Positions 1-6,833 of a stretch of 10,952 nucleotides of DNA are shown here, piece by piece. The notes under the pieces were generated by a model that was not told where the DNA came from, searched no databases, and saw nothing but the letters and a program-made list of their open reading frames with translations. Position 1 is the first letter of the stretch. Every line of letters begins with the position of its first letter. Location of the stretch: the NCBI GenBank assembly GCA_903887095.1, contig CAISOQ010000225.1, positions 1 to 10,952 on the forward strand, written 5' to 3'. Made by a program: the position numbers and the translations under genes. Source of the DNA: an uncultured Flavobacteriia bacterium. GTDB lineage: Bacteria > Bacteroidota > Bacteroidia > Flavobacteriales_D > Crocinitomicaceae.

Positions 1-314
1 AAAGCATTTTTCCATGACATACCAGCAAACGAAGTTAATTCGCTGTTCAAAACCTCGTTTACCTGCTTTATTGTCATCCATTCTTCGTCCTTTTTTGAAA
101 GAGCCGATGATTTATAAAGCGTCTGATAGTTTTTACTTAAAAACGTGTAAGCATCTCCGTCCAACCATTCAAAACCATAAACACGTTCAGGACCAAAAAT
201 TCTATATTGACCTAGAACTGCATCTTTGAGTGACAACTCTTTTTTCTGCGAAAAAGTGTGAGAATTTATTCCTAGTAGGATAAAAACAAAACAGTATGAC
301 AATCCTTTTTTCAT
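1..314 (-). CDS. S9 family peptidase (dipeptidyl peptidase IV-like), N-terminal part, runs off the left edge
   Basis: Reading the minus strand from an ATG at 314-312, the frame stays open for 104 codons to the window edge, so only the N-terminus is present. It starts with a signal peptide: MKKG, then a hydrophobic stretch (CFVFILLGIN) and a likely cleavage site after SHTFS. The protein is therefore probably exported to the periplasm or surface. The mature start (LSLKDAVLGQYRIFGPERVY, then GFEWLDGDAYTFL) resembles the beginning of the beta-propeller domain of Bacteroidota dipeptidyl peptidase IV-like S9 peptidases, which typically have an 'L-x-D-A-V-L' segment, a 'PER' segment and a 'W-x-x-x-D-x-Y-T/S' segment. 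Members of this family remove dipeptides from peptide N-termini using a C-terminal alpha/beta-hydrolase domain, which lies outside the window. The start codon is 8 bp after the stop of the DUF2461 gene, so the two are probably co-transcribed. The family call rests on a short N-terminal match remembered from related proteins. The open frame and signal peptide are directly visible. Confidence 0.72.
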   Translation of the reverse strand, partial: MKKGLSYCFVFILLGINSHTFSQKKELSLKDAVLGQYRIFGPERVYGFEWLDGDAYTFLSKNYQTLYKSSALSKKDEEWMTIKQVNEVLNSELTSFAGMSWKNA

Positions 315-322
315 TCTTAAAA

Positions 323-1003
323 TTAATTTAATCGACATTTTTCAAAAAAATCAGAAACTGGCTTTCCAATTTTATAACATTTCAATACTAATTCATCTAA
401 GCCTTCCTCCAAAACTATTTCAGTCGTAAATTCGCAAAAGAAGTACCATTGTTTATTAAAAATCAAAGGTTCATCGAGCGCCGCTGATTTTAATTCTGAT
501 GGCAAGACCTTATTTTTTTCACCTAAAATAGTACCGTAAAGTTTTTTAAACTCTTGCGAGTTGCACAACGTTTTGAATTCGTCCGCATTCTGAGCAATTC
601 CTTCTCTAATTTGCTGAATTTCATCTTTATCAGCCTCATATACACCCCCATAAACTCTAAAATGCTCAGGACCCATTTCAAAGTAAACCCCATTTATCGC
701 TCTGCTCTTTTTACCTCCTGGCGCCACAACAGCTGATGTTGATAGCTTGTAGGGCGTTTTGTCTTTGGAAAACCGAATATCTCTGTTAATTCTAAATATG
801 CATTCTTTGGATTCCAAATCTTCAAAACGAACATCTTCCTTGGATAGCTTCTGTATGATGAAATCTACAAATTTTTTGAATGGATCTTTTACTGATAATT
901 CATATCGCTTGCGATTCTGATCAAACCAATCTTTATGGTTGTTGGCCGCTAATTCAATGAAAAATTGAAGGAAATCGGGTTCAAAAAAACGTTTACTAGA
1001 CAA
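323..1003 (-). CDS. DUF2461 (TIGR02453) family protein
   Basis: This 226-residue protein matches the DUF2461/TIGR02453 family in length and signature. It has an early 'NNHKDWFDQNRKRYE' segment (about residues 21-35). The hallmark FRINRDIRFSKDKTPYK lies at about residues 70-86, and a beta-rich 'VYFEMGPEHFRVYGGVY' core follows at about 106-122. The biochemical function of the family is unknown, so none is given. The frame has no ATG near its start. It is open upstream to a TGA roughly 40 bp away, and the only plausible initiator is a TTG at 1003-1001, which puts the conserved region at the usual distance from the N-terminus. No clear ribosome binding site is seen, as is common in Bacteroidota. 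It is divergent from the acidic protein gene at 1067 and is followed after 8 bp by the S9 peptidase gene, so it is probably the first gene of a two-gene unit. Confidence 0.9.
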   Translation of the reverse strand: MSSKRFFEPDFLQFFIELAANNHKDWFDQNRKRYELSVKDPFKKFVDFIIQKLSKEDVRFEDLESKECIFRINRDIRFSKDKTPYKLSTSAVVAPGGKKSRAINGVYFEMGPEHFRVYGGVYEADKDEIQQIREGIAQNADEFKTLCNSQEFKKLYGTILGEKNKVLPSELKSAALDEPLIFNKQWYFFCEFTTEIVLEEGLDELVLKCYKIGKPVSDFFEKCRLN

Positions 1004-1066
1004 AGAATAATAGTTGAAATGAAAGCCAAATTTAGTGCTTATTCACTTGCGCAGAATTGTGTATGA

Positions 1067-1582
1067 ATGAATATTCTTACATTTAACAAAAGAATCTACA
1101 TGAAACATGTGTCGTTAAAAAGCATTGAAAATGCGATAAGCTTAGTAGACAACCTTGACGATCAAGGACTTGAGAAGCTTTCTGAAAAGTATGCTCTTGC
1201 CCAACAAGTGCTCTTGAGTTATGTAATGACAGCCCCGGATGAGTATGAAAATGAAAATCTTGAAGGGTTGTTAATTTACTACTTCTGTTTACTATCTGAA
1301 TGCTTCGAGCAAGAAGGCATTAAAGTAAATCCCATTACTGAAGAACAAATAGATGCATTTGAAGATCCTTATTTTGAAATGCTCGATAATTATTTCGAAA
1401 ACGACGAACAGGAAATCCTCGAGGATTTTTGTGATCAGCCAGAACTTGCACAATTTATGGCCATGGAAATTTCCACAGAAGATGAAGACGGATCTATGCT
1501 CGATGACGAAACGGCTACGCAACTATTCATCGTTACAATTGCAATGATCTCTCTGATGAATCAATCCATCGTCAACAATTAA
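1067..1582 (+). CDS. Acidic protein of unknown function
   Basis: I do not recognise this family. The frame encodes 171 residues from the ATG at 1067. An internal ATG at 1100 (residue 12, MKHVSLKSIEN) follows an A/G-rich AACAAAAGA stretch and may be the true start, giving 160 residues. The protein is predicted largely helical and is very acidic, with many Glu and Asp residues in the middle (around residues 88-145). It ends in a hydrophobic helix (LFIVTIAMISLMNQ), too short and too late to be called a membrane anchor with confidence. There is no signal peptide, cysteine cluster or nucleotide-binding motif. The stop is at 1580-1582 and the hotdog thioesterase frame begins immediately after it, so the two are almost certainly translated from one message. 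That suggests, but does not show, a shared role. Codon use looks like that of the neighbours. Confidence 0.75.
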   Translation: MNILTFNKRIYMKHVSLKSIENAISLVDNLDDQGLEKLSEKYALAQQVLLSYVMTAPDEYENENLEGLLIYYFCLLSECFEQEGIKVNPITEEQIDAFEDPYFEMLDNYFENDEQEILEDFCDQPELAQFMAMEISTEDEDGSMLDDETATQLFIVTIAMISLMNQSIVNN

Positions 1583-1585
1583 TTG

Positions 1586-1993
1586 GTGAAAACTCCACAA
1601 GAGATTGTAGCTGAAATGATGCATCTCGATGCTTTTAGCAACTGGCTTGGAATTGAACTAATTCATATAACTAAAGGGCGTTGCGAGTTGAAAATGAATG
1701 TAAAAAATGAAATGCTGAATGGCTTTGAAATTTTGCATGGTGGCATCTCATACTCCCTGAGTGATTCAGCACTCGCATTTGCGGCAAATTCCTATGGTAA
1801 CAAATGTGTAAGCATCGAAACATCTATTTCGCATTTAAAACCTGTAGGTCCGAATGAAAAGCTAAAAGCAATTGCTACCGAACTGCATCGTGGTCGATCT
1901 TTGGGAGTCTATGAAGTCTCCATTTTCAATCAATTGGATGAAAAAATATCCATTTTCAAAGGCACCGTTCACATCTCTAAAGAAATCTGGTAG
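1586..1993 (+). CDS. PaaI-type hotdog-fold thioesterase
   Basis: A protein of about 135 residues with the hotdog thioesterase pattern. It has 'LNGFEILHGGISYSLSDSAL' in the central region, with HGG at about residues 51-53 and Asp at about 60. This is followed by a beta-strand-rich half ('VSIETSISHLKPV' and 'YEVSIFNQ...IFKGTVH'). In PaaI-family enzymes the HGG motif begins the long central helix and an Asp in that helix is catalytic; both are kept here. Members hydrolyse acyl-CoA or aryl-acyl-CoA thioesters in the cytoplasm; the substrate cannot be read from sequence. The frame could start at TTG 1583 or GTG 1586. GTG is preferred because the first residues then read MKTPQEIV, as in related proteins. 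It directly abuts the upstream acidic protein gene and lies just before the marR/fad genes, so a role in clearing or recycling acyl-CoA is plausible. It may also be an unspecific housekeeping esterase. Confidence 0.88.
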   Translation: MKTPQEIVAEMMHLDAFSNWLGIELIHITKGRCELKMNVKNEMLNGFEILHGGISYSLSDSALAFAANSYGNKCVSIETSISHLKPVGPNEKLKAIATELHRGRSLGVYEVSIFNQLDEKISIFKGTVHISKEIW

Positions 1994-2008
1994 AAATTTC
2001 AATTTTTA

Positions 2009-2020
2009 TATGTACGCATA
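2009..2020 (+). promoter_or_regulatory. Candidate operator, site A (upstream of marR)
   Basis: The sequence TATGTACGCATA is an imperfect palindrome (TATG...CATA arms). It lies 37 bp before the marR start codon, inside the likely promoter. The same motif in almost the same context (ATATG-nnn-GCATAG) occurs at 8414-8425 before the acyl-CoA dehydrogenase gene. MarR proteins bind short palindromes near their own promoter, so autoregulation is a natural reading, but binding is inferred only. Confidence 0.45.
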
Positions 2021-2040
2021 GAATATTTTGTTACTTTTAG

Positions 2041-2050
2041 CTATCGATAG
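2041..2050. promoter_or_regulatory. Perfect 10-bp palindrome CTATCGATAG before marR
   Basis: CTATCGATAG equals its own reverse complement and ends 7 bp before the marR ATG at 2058. It immediately follows TTACTTTTAG, which resembles a Bacteroidota -7 element (TAnnTTTG), so it would sit at or near the transcription start. It could be a second operator for the MarR protein or a chance palindrome in AT-rich DNA. No copy was seen before the acyl-CoA dehydrogenase gene. Confidence 0.3.
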
Positions 2051-2057
2051 ATAATTA

Positions 2058-2507
2058 ATGGCTCAAAAAAACAACATATTATATGATTTTCTAATTCGGC
2101 ATGCTTGGCATCGTATATCCCGGATGTACAATCAAAAAGCAAGTGAACACAATATGACTATGTCGATTGGGTTTATTCTAATGATTGTTGATAAAGACGG
2201 GACACCGAGCACACAACTTGGGCCTCGCATGGGTATGGAACCCACATCTCTTTCACGGACGTTAAAAACAATGGAAGACAGAAAACTTATTCGCCGGCAA
2301 GAGGATAAGATTGACAAACGAAAGGTCTTTATTTTCCTCACAGCTGAAGGACTAGATTACCGAAGATTAGTGCGTGAAACAATCTTAGAATTCAATGAAA
2401 AAATACACAACAAGGTTTCACAGGATAAATTAGATGTGTTTTATGAGGTTTTGAATCACATGGATCAACTCGTTGAAGAAGAATTAAAAATTAACAGTAA
2501 AAAATAA
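2058..2507 (+). CDS. MarR-family transcriptional regulator, probable fatty-acid degradation regulator
   Basis: This 149-residue protein has the size and layout of MarR proteins: N- and C-terminal dimerisation helices around a winged helix-turn-helix. The putative recognition helix is at about residues 62-78 (PTSLSRTLKTMEDRKLI). The wing with the typical 'D-x-R-x(n)-LT-x-EG' pattern is at about 82-98 (EDKIDKRKVFIFLTAEG). MarR proteins act in the cytoplasm as dimers that bind palindromic operators and release them when a ligand binds. The stop codon is 6 bp before the ATG of the large beta-oxidation gene, so it heads that operon. From context the ligand could be an acyl-CoA or a fatty acid; this is inference. 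Two palindromes sit in its own upstream region (2009-2020 and 2041-2050), which suggests autoregulation. Confidence 0.92.
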   Translation: MAQKNNILYDFLIRHAWHRISRMYNQKASEHNMTMSIGFILMIVDKDGTPSTQLGPRMGMEPTSLSRTLKTMEDRKLIRRQEDKIDKRKVFIFLTAEGLDYRRLVRETILEFNEKIHNKVSQDKLDVFYEVLNHMDQLVEEELKINSKK

Positions 2508-2513
2508 AAAAGC

Positions 2514-4919
2514 ATGAACAGACACATTAAAAAAGTTGCCGTGCTAGGTTCAGGGGTTATGGGCTCGCGCATTGCCTGTCATTTCGCAAATGTGGGATGT
2601 GAAGTCCTTTTACTCGATATTGTTCCTTTTGAATTGACGGAGGAAGAAAGTAAAAAAGGAATCACATCTGATAATAAAGTGTTCAGAAACCGGATTGTAA
2701 ACCAATCACTTGATAGCACCTTGAAATCAAATCCGTCTGCTATTTATCGTAAATCCTTTGCAAATCGCATAACTACTGGAAACTTTGATGATGATATGGA
2801 TAAAATATCAACTTGCGATTGGATTATCGAAGTGGTAGTTGAACGTTTAGACATCAAACAACAGGTGTTCGAAAAAGTGGAAAAATACCGAAAGACAGGA
2901 ACACTAATCACCTCCAATACATCTGGCATTCCAATCCACATGATGCTTGAAGGCAGGAGTGATGATTTCAAAAAACATTTCTGTGGAACTCACTTCTTTA
3001 ACCCACCGCGATACCTGCAATTACTAGAGATCATACCTACTCCTTCAACGGATCCTCAAATTGTGGATTTCCTGATGGATTATGGTTCAAAAATCCTTGG
3101 TAAGAAAACGGTACTTTGTAAGGACACGCCAGCATTCATTGCCAATCGCGTTGGAGTTTATTCCATCATGGCACTGTTTCATGCTGTGAGCGACCTTGGT
3201 TTGACAGTCGATGAAGTCGATAAATTAACCGGACCAGTTTTAGGTCGACCAAAATCGGCTACATTCAGAACATGCGATGTGGTTGGATTAGACACGCTAG
3301 TTCACGTAGCGAATGGTTTGAAAGCAAATTGTCCAAATGATGAAGAAAAAGCATTGTTCGAACTCCCTGGCTACATTTCTAAAATGGTTGAGAACAAATG
3401 GTTGGGTTCAAAATCAGGACAAGGATTTTACAAAAAGGTGAAAACAGCAGATGGAAAAAGTGAAATTCATTCGTTGGATTTGCAAACACTCGAATACCGA
3501 CCATCTCAAAAAGTGAAATTTGCAACCTTGGAAATGACCAAGCCTGTTGACGACCTGAAGCAACGCACAAAAATGTTGTTCACGGGCACGGACAAAGCCG
3601 GTGATTTTTACAGGAAATTGTTTGGTGGTTTGTTCGCTTATGTTTCCAATCGCTTGCCTGAGATCACAGATGATCTGTACAAGATAGATGATGCCCTGAA
3701 AGCTGGTTTTGGTTGGGAACTTGGTCCATTTGAAACATGGGACATAATTGGTTTTGAGGAAGGAATAAAACTTATTGGCAATGTAAACAAAAAGGCTGCA
3801 GATTGGATTAGCGACATGAAAAATGCAGGGTGCACCTCCTTCTACAAATTGGAGAAAGGTCAAAAATTGTACTACGATGTTGCATCTAAATCTTACAAAA
3901 CCATTCCTGGAACGGAAGATCTCATCCTACTAGATGCATTGCGCAGTGAAAATAAAGTGTGGGGCAATTCGGATGTTACGTTGGTTGATCTCGGAGATGG
4001 CATTTTGAACCTCGAATTCCACACCAAAATGAACACCATCGGCGGAGGTGTGATTGAAGGTATGAACCGTGCAATCGATCTTGCTGAAAAAGAATACAAA
4101 GGCCTTGTTATCTACAACACCGGTCAGAATTTCTCTGCTGGCGCTAACGTAGGAATGATCTTCATGATGGCCATTGAGCAAGATTACGATGAATTAAACT
4201 TTGCCGTGAAAGCATTCCAAGATGCCATGATGCGCGTGCGCTATTCGAACATTCCAGTGATTGTGGCACCTCACAATTTAGCTTTAGGAGGAAGTTGCGA
4301 GATGTCGATGCATGCCGATAAAGTAGTGGCTCATGCGGAGTTGTATATGGGACTTGTCGAATTTGGTGTAGGAGTTATTCCAGGCGGTGGCGGTACAAAA
4401 GAGTTCGCAAAACGCCTATCCGAAGAATTGAAAGATGGCGACATCAAGATCAACCGCATGAGAGAGCGTTTTCTGACTATTGGGCAGGCAAAAGTTTCTA
4501 CCTCGGCCTACGAGGCATTCGATTTGGGTTACTTACGTCCGGGTATAGATGAAGTGGTCGTGAGCCGTGATCATCAATTGGCTCGTGCAAAGGCAGCTGC
4601 CCTAGAACTTGCTGAGAAAGGATATGTTGCACCAAAACGCGAGAAGAACATCACCGTGATGGGACAAGAAGGACTCGGGATCGTTTATGTAGGAGCTAAT
4701 TCGATGCTTTCCGGAAATTACATGTCAGACCATGACCGTGTTATTTCAGAGAAGCTAGGTTTTGTTCTTTGCGGTGGAGATTTAAGCGAAAACACAGTGG
4801 TTTCAGAACAATACTTGTTGGATCTTGAGCGACGCGCTTTTGTTGAATTGTGCGCTGAAAGAAAGACAATGGAGCGATTGGAGAGCATAATTAAATATGG
4901 GAAGATTTTGAGGAATTAG
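2514..4919 (+). CDS. 3-hydroxyacyl-CoA dehydrogenase / enoyl-CoA hydratase fusion (FadB/FadJ-type)
   Basis: An 801-residue cytoplasmic enzyme for the two middle steps of beta-oxidation: hydration of 2-enoyl-CoA and NAD-dependent oxidation of 3-hydroxyacyl-CoA. The dehydrogenase comes first. Its Rossmann NAD site GSGVMG is at residues 12-17. The catalytic His160 lies in HFFNPPRY, with its partner Glu172 in LLEII. The C-terminal dehydrogenase domain carries GSKSGQGFY at about 298-306. The hydratase is at the C-terminal end. Its oxyanion-hole segment NFSAGAN is at about 539-545, and the two catalytic acids are Glu596 (GGSCEMSM) and Glu616 (GLVEFGVG), 20 residues apart as in classical crotonases. 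This order is the reverse of E. coli FadB, where the hydratase is N-terminal, but it is common for the ~800-residue Bacteroidota enzymes. It follows marR after 6 bp. All key residues are intact, so it should be active. Confidence 0.95.
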   Translation: MNRHIKKVAVLGSGVMGSRIACHFANVGCEVLLLDIVPFELTEEESKKGITSDNKVFRNRIVNQSLDSTLKSNPSAIYRKSFANRITTGNFDDDMDKISTCDWIIEVVVERLDIKQQVFEKVEKYRKTGTLITSNTSGIPIHMMLEGRSDDFKKHFCGTHFFNPPRYLQLLEIIPTPSTDPQIVDFLMDYGSKILGKKTVLCKDTPAFIANRVGVYSIMALFHAVSDLGLTVDEVDKLTGPVLGRPKSATFRTCDVVGLDTLVHVANGLKANCPNDEEKALFELPGYISKMVENKWLGSKSGQGFYKKVKTADGKSEIHSLDLQTLEYRPSQKVKFATLEMTKPVDDLKQRTKMLFTGTDKAGDFYRKLFGGLFAYVSNRLPEITDDLYKIDDALKAGFGWELGPFETWDIIGFEEGIKLIGNVNKKAADWISDMKNAGCTSFYKLEKGQKLYYDVASKSYKTIPGTEDLILLDALRSENKVWGNSDVTLVDLGDGILNLEFHTKMNTIGGGVIEGMNRAIDLAEKEYKGLVIYNTGQNFSAGANVGMIFMMAIEQDYDELNFAVKAFQDAMMRVRYSNIPVIVAPHNLALGGSCEMSMHADKVVAHAELYMGLVEFGVGVIPGGGGTKEFAKRLSEELKDGDIKINRMRERFLTIGQAKVSTSAYEAFDLGYLRPGIDEVVVSRDHQLARAKAAALELAEKGYVAPKREKNITVMGQEGLGIVYVGANSMLSGNYMSDHDRVISEKLGFVLCGGDLSENTVVSEQYLLDLERRAFVELCAERKTMERLESIIKYGKILRN

Positions 4920-4931
4920 AATTGGATATTA

Positions 4932-5015
4932 AGACAAAAGACTTCTAGACAAAAGACTCTTAGACGAAAGACTCAGAGACGAAAGACGAAAGACAAAAGA
5001 CAAAAGACAAAAGAC
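4932..5015 (+). repeat. AGAC short tandem repeat array (12 copies)
   Basis: AGAC begins at 4932, 4939, 4947, 4954, 4962, 4969, 4977, 4984, 4991, 4998, 5005 and 5012. The spacing is 7, 8, 7, 8, 7, 8 and then 7 throughout. The left half is therefore a 15-bp unit (AGAC-nnn-AGAC-nnnn) repeated three times. The right half is a clean 7-bp repeat (AGAC plus AAA or GAA). The array fills the gap between the beta-oxidation gene and the four-helix-bundle gene and ends 2 bp before the latter's ATG. It looks like slippage-prone DNA, not a CRISPR: there are no unique spacers. Confidence 0.9.
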
Positions 5016-5017
5016 AT

Positions 5018-5374
5018 ATGGGATTAAAACATAATTTCCGGGAGTTAAAGATTTGGAGAAGTTCTATGGATGTAGCCAAGGATGTCTATTTTTTCACCGA
5101 GCAACTTCCATCAGAAGAAAAATTCGGTTTGAAAAGTCAGATTAATAGGGCTGCTGTTTCTGTGGCTGCAAATATCGCGGAAGGATCGGGAAGAACGACA
5201 AATAAAGAATTCCAATATTTTCTGAATATTGCAATTTCCTCATCCTACGAACTAGAAACTCAATTAATACTTGTTGAAGAATTATACAATATAAAAACTA
5301 AAGAATTAATTGAAAATATCACCTCAATTCAAAAAATGATTGGTGGTTTTTCAAAAAAACTGAAAGCTGAATAA
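5018..5374 (+). CDS. Four helix bundle protein (23S rRNA IVP / S23 family)
   Basis: A 118-residue protein matching the TIGR02436 / 23S_rRNA_IVP family. It has the N-terminal 'FRELKIWRSSMDVAKDVY' helix (about residues 7-24), 'FGLKSQINRAAVSVAANIAEG' (about 36-56) and the 'EFQYFLNIAISSSYELETQL' helix (about 64-83). Known members form a pentameric ring of four-helix bundles. The family name comes from genes found in 23S rRNA intervening sequences, but most copies, like this one, are free-standing, and their role is not established. It sits between the dehydrogenase/hydratase gene and the thiolase gene, two genes normally adjacent in beta-oxidation operons. A regular AGAC repeat array precedes it and a repetitive spacer follows it. 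This layout suggests a late insertion into the operon. It has nothing obvious to do with fatty-acid breakdown. Confidence 0.93.
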   Translation: MGLKHNFRELKIWRSSMDVAKDVYFFTEQLPSEEKFGLKSQINRAAVSVAANIAEGSGRTTNKEFQYFLNIAISSSYELETQLILVEELYNIKTKELIENITSIQKMIGGFSKKLKAE

Positions 5375-5408
5375 CAAAATTGCGATTGATGGAGAATAAG
5401 AAATAACT

Positions 5409-5427
5409 CTTGAACCCAAGGGTCAAG
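5409..5427. repeat. Imperfect dyad between the four-helix-bundle gene and the thiolase gene
   Basis: CTTG-A-ACCC-AA-GGGT-CAAG forms an 8-bp inverted repeat with one unpaired A. It lies in the 95-bp spacer between the four-helix-bundle gene and the thiolase gene. No T-run follows, so it is not a standard terminator and read-through into the thiolase gene is expected. The rest of the spacer is low-complexity (TCTTAAT, TCCTGAAGTCTTAA). Confidence 0.4.
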
Positions 5428-5469
5428 TCCTAAAATCTTAATATCCTGAAGTCTTAACATCTAAAAAAA

Positions 5470-6648
5470 ATGGGACAAAAAGCATACATCGTGGCCGGCT
5501 ACCGCTCGGCAGTTGGAAAAGCAGGAAAAGGAGGATTTCGTTTTTATAGACCGGACGACCTTGCAGCAGACGTGATCAAACATTTGATGGCAAGTGTACC
5601 TCAATTGGACAAAGAACGTGTGGACGACGTTATCGTTGGAAATGCTACGCCTGAGGCAGAGCAAGGACTAAATGTCGGTAGAATGATCTCTTTGATGGGA
5701 TTGCATACTGACAAAGTTCCGGGGATGACCATCAACCGTTACTGTTCTTCAGGATTGGAAACCATTGCTATCGCCACAGCAAAAATTGAAGCGGGAATGG
5801 CCGATTGCATCATCGCGGGTGGAGCTGAATCCATGTCTGTGATGGCGATGGGTGGCTGGCGCATCGTTCCGAATCCGAAAGTTGGCAAGGAAAACCCTAA
5901 CTGGTACTGGGGAATGGGACTTACGGCGGAAGCGGTTGCAAAGCAATACAATGTCAGTCGTGAGGAACAAGACGCATTTGCATTGCACTCACATGAAAAA
6001 GCTATTGCTGCAATCAAGTCAGGCAGATTCAAAGACGATATAGCACCTATCGAAGTAGAACGAATTTTTCTCAATGCCCAAGAAAAACGTCAAGTTGAAA
6101 AATATACAGTTGACACGGATGAAGGTCCACGTGCAAGTACACTTGAAGCTTTGGGAGCTTTGAAACCCGTCTTTGCAAATGGCGGTTCGGTAACGGCTGG
6201 TAATTCTTCGCAAACATCCGATGGTGCTGCCTTTGTGCTCGTGATGTCGGAAAGCATGGTGAAAGAATTGAATCTCGAACCTATTGCTCGACTTGCCTCT
6301 TACGCAGTTGTAGGCGTTGAACCGCGCATTATGGGTATTGGACCGGTAGATGCTATTCCTAAGGCAATTAAAATGGCTGGACTTTCCCTGAATGACATTA
6401 ACTTATTCGAATTGAATGAAGCGTTTGCATCTCAATCGTTGGCTGTGATCCGTGAAACCGGCATCAACCCAGATCTGGTGAACGTGAACGGTGGTGCGAT
6501 TGCATTGGGTCACCCACTCGGATGTACGGGCGCAAAACTATCTGTTCAAATCATGAACGAATTGAAAAAACGCCAACAGAAATATGGTATTGTAACCATG
6601 TGTGTGGGCACCGGACAAGGGGCAGCAGGTGTGATTGAGATGATTTAG
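5470..6648 (+). CDS. Acetyl-CoA C-acyltransferase (3-ketoacyl-CoA thiolase, FadA-type)
   Basis: A 392-residue thiolase that cleaves 3-ketoacyl-CoA with CoA to acetyl-CoA and a shortened acyl-CoA, the last step of each beta-oxidation cycle. The acylated nucleophile Cys92 sits in NRYCSSGLE. The NEAFA motif is near residue 317. His348 lies in the GHPLGCTGA loop and the second catalytic Cys378 in MCVGTGQG. The 30-residue gap between His and the second Cys, and the total length, match thiolases of the FadA type. It is cytoplasmic and probably works with the dehydrogenase/hydratase encoded upstream. The ATG follows a run of eight A's, without a Shine-Dalgarno site. A four-helix-bundle gene separates it from its partner gene. 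A biosynthetic acetoacetyl-CoA thiolase is an alternative reading of the family, but the operon favours the degradative role. Confidence 0.95.
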   Translation: MGQKAYIVAGYRSAVGKAGKGGFRFYRPDDLAADVIKHLMASVPQLDKERVDDVIVGNATPEAEQGLNVGRMISLMGLHTDKVPGMTINRYCSSGLETIAIATAKIEAGMADCIIAGGAESMSVMAMGGWRIVPNPKVGKENPNWYWGMGLTAEAVAKQYNVSREEQDAFALHSHEKAIAAIKSGRFKDDIAPIEVERIFLNAQEKRQVEKYTVDTDEGPRASTLEALGALKPVFANGGSVTAGNSSQTSDGAAFVLVMSESMVKELNLEPIARLASYAVVGVEPRIMGIGPVDAIPKAIKMAGLSLNDINLFELNEAFASQSLAVIRETGINPDLVNVNGGAIALGHPLGCTGAKLSVQIMNELKKRQQKYGIVTMCVGTGQGAAGVIEMI

Positions 6649-6693
6649 CACCTAAATTATTAAGTTAAAATTCCCCGTTTCGAGAAACTGTTT

Positions 6694-6717
6694 CGGTGGA
6701 TTTTTGGTCCTAAACGG
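6694..6717 (+). repeat. Direct repeat, left copy
   Basis: The 24 bp here (CGGTGGATTTTTGG, then TCCTAAACGG) recur at 6834-6857 with two mismatches. The two copies bracket both hairpins, with starts 140 bp apart. They could be halves of a duplicated element or the ends of one small non-autonomous element. Confidence 0.75.
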
Positions 6718-6731
6718 CTATTTCAACTCGC

Positions 6732-6756
6732 TTCGCAGGATTTGTAATCCTGCGAA
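6732..6756. repeat. REP-like hairpin 1
   Basis: TTCGCAGGATT and AATCCTGCGAA form a perfect 11-bp stem around the loop TGT. The stem core CGCAGGAT/ATCCTGCG is shared with the hairpin at 6809-6831. Sequences of this type are, to my knowledge, frequent between genes in Bacteroidota genomes and have been linked with REP-associated tyrosine transposases. No such transposase is in this window. Confidence 0.75.
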
Positions 6757-6808
6757 ATCATTTTTCAATTCAATAATCATGTAGTGCATGATAACGGATG
6801 AAGACCAA

Positions 6809-6831
6809 CCGCAGGATAACATATCCTGCGG
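6809..6831. repeat. REP-like hairpin 2
   Basis: CCGCAGGATA and TATCCTGCGG form a perfect 10-bp stem around the loop ACA. The stem core is the same as in the hairpin at 6732-6756, but loop and flanks differ, so this is a second element copy and not a simple duplication of the first. Confidence 0.75.
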
Positions 6832-6833
6832 AA

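Noticed and set aside
14..229. Plus-strand open frame of 71 codons at the left edge
   Set aside because: It lies opposite the minus-strand peptidase N-terminus, which has a clear signal peptide and family-like sequence; the plus frame has no recognisable features.
3414..3863. Minus-strand open frame of 149 codons inside the beta-oxidation gene
   Set aside because: It is antisense to a fully intact, motif-complete enzyme and shows no domain of its own.
4932..5015. AGAC array as a possible CRISPR
   Set aside because: The period is 7-15 bp with no unique spacers and no cas genes; this is a short tandem repeat.
5018..5374. Four-helix-bundle gene as part of a 23S rRNA intervening sequence
   Set aside because: There is no rRNA sequence on either side; it is a free-standing protein gene between metabolic genes.
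6675..6710. Possible terminator after the thiolase gene (GTTTCGAGAAAC region followed by ATTTTTGG)
   Set aside because: The pairing leaves a two-base loop or only a four-base stem, and the T-run belongs to the direct repeat; too weak to call.
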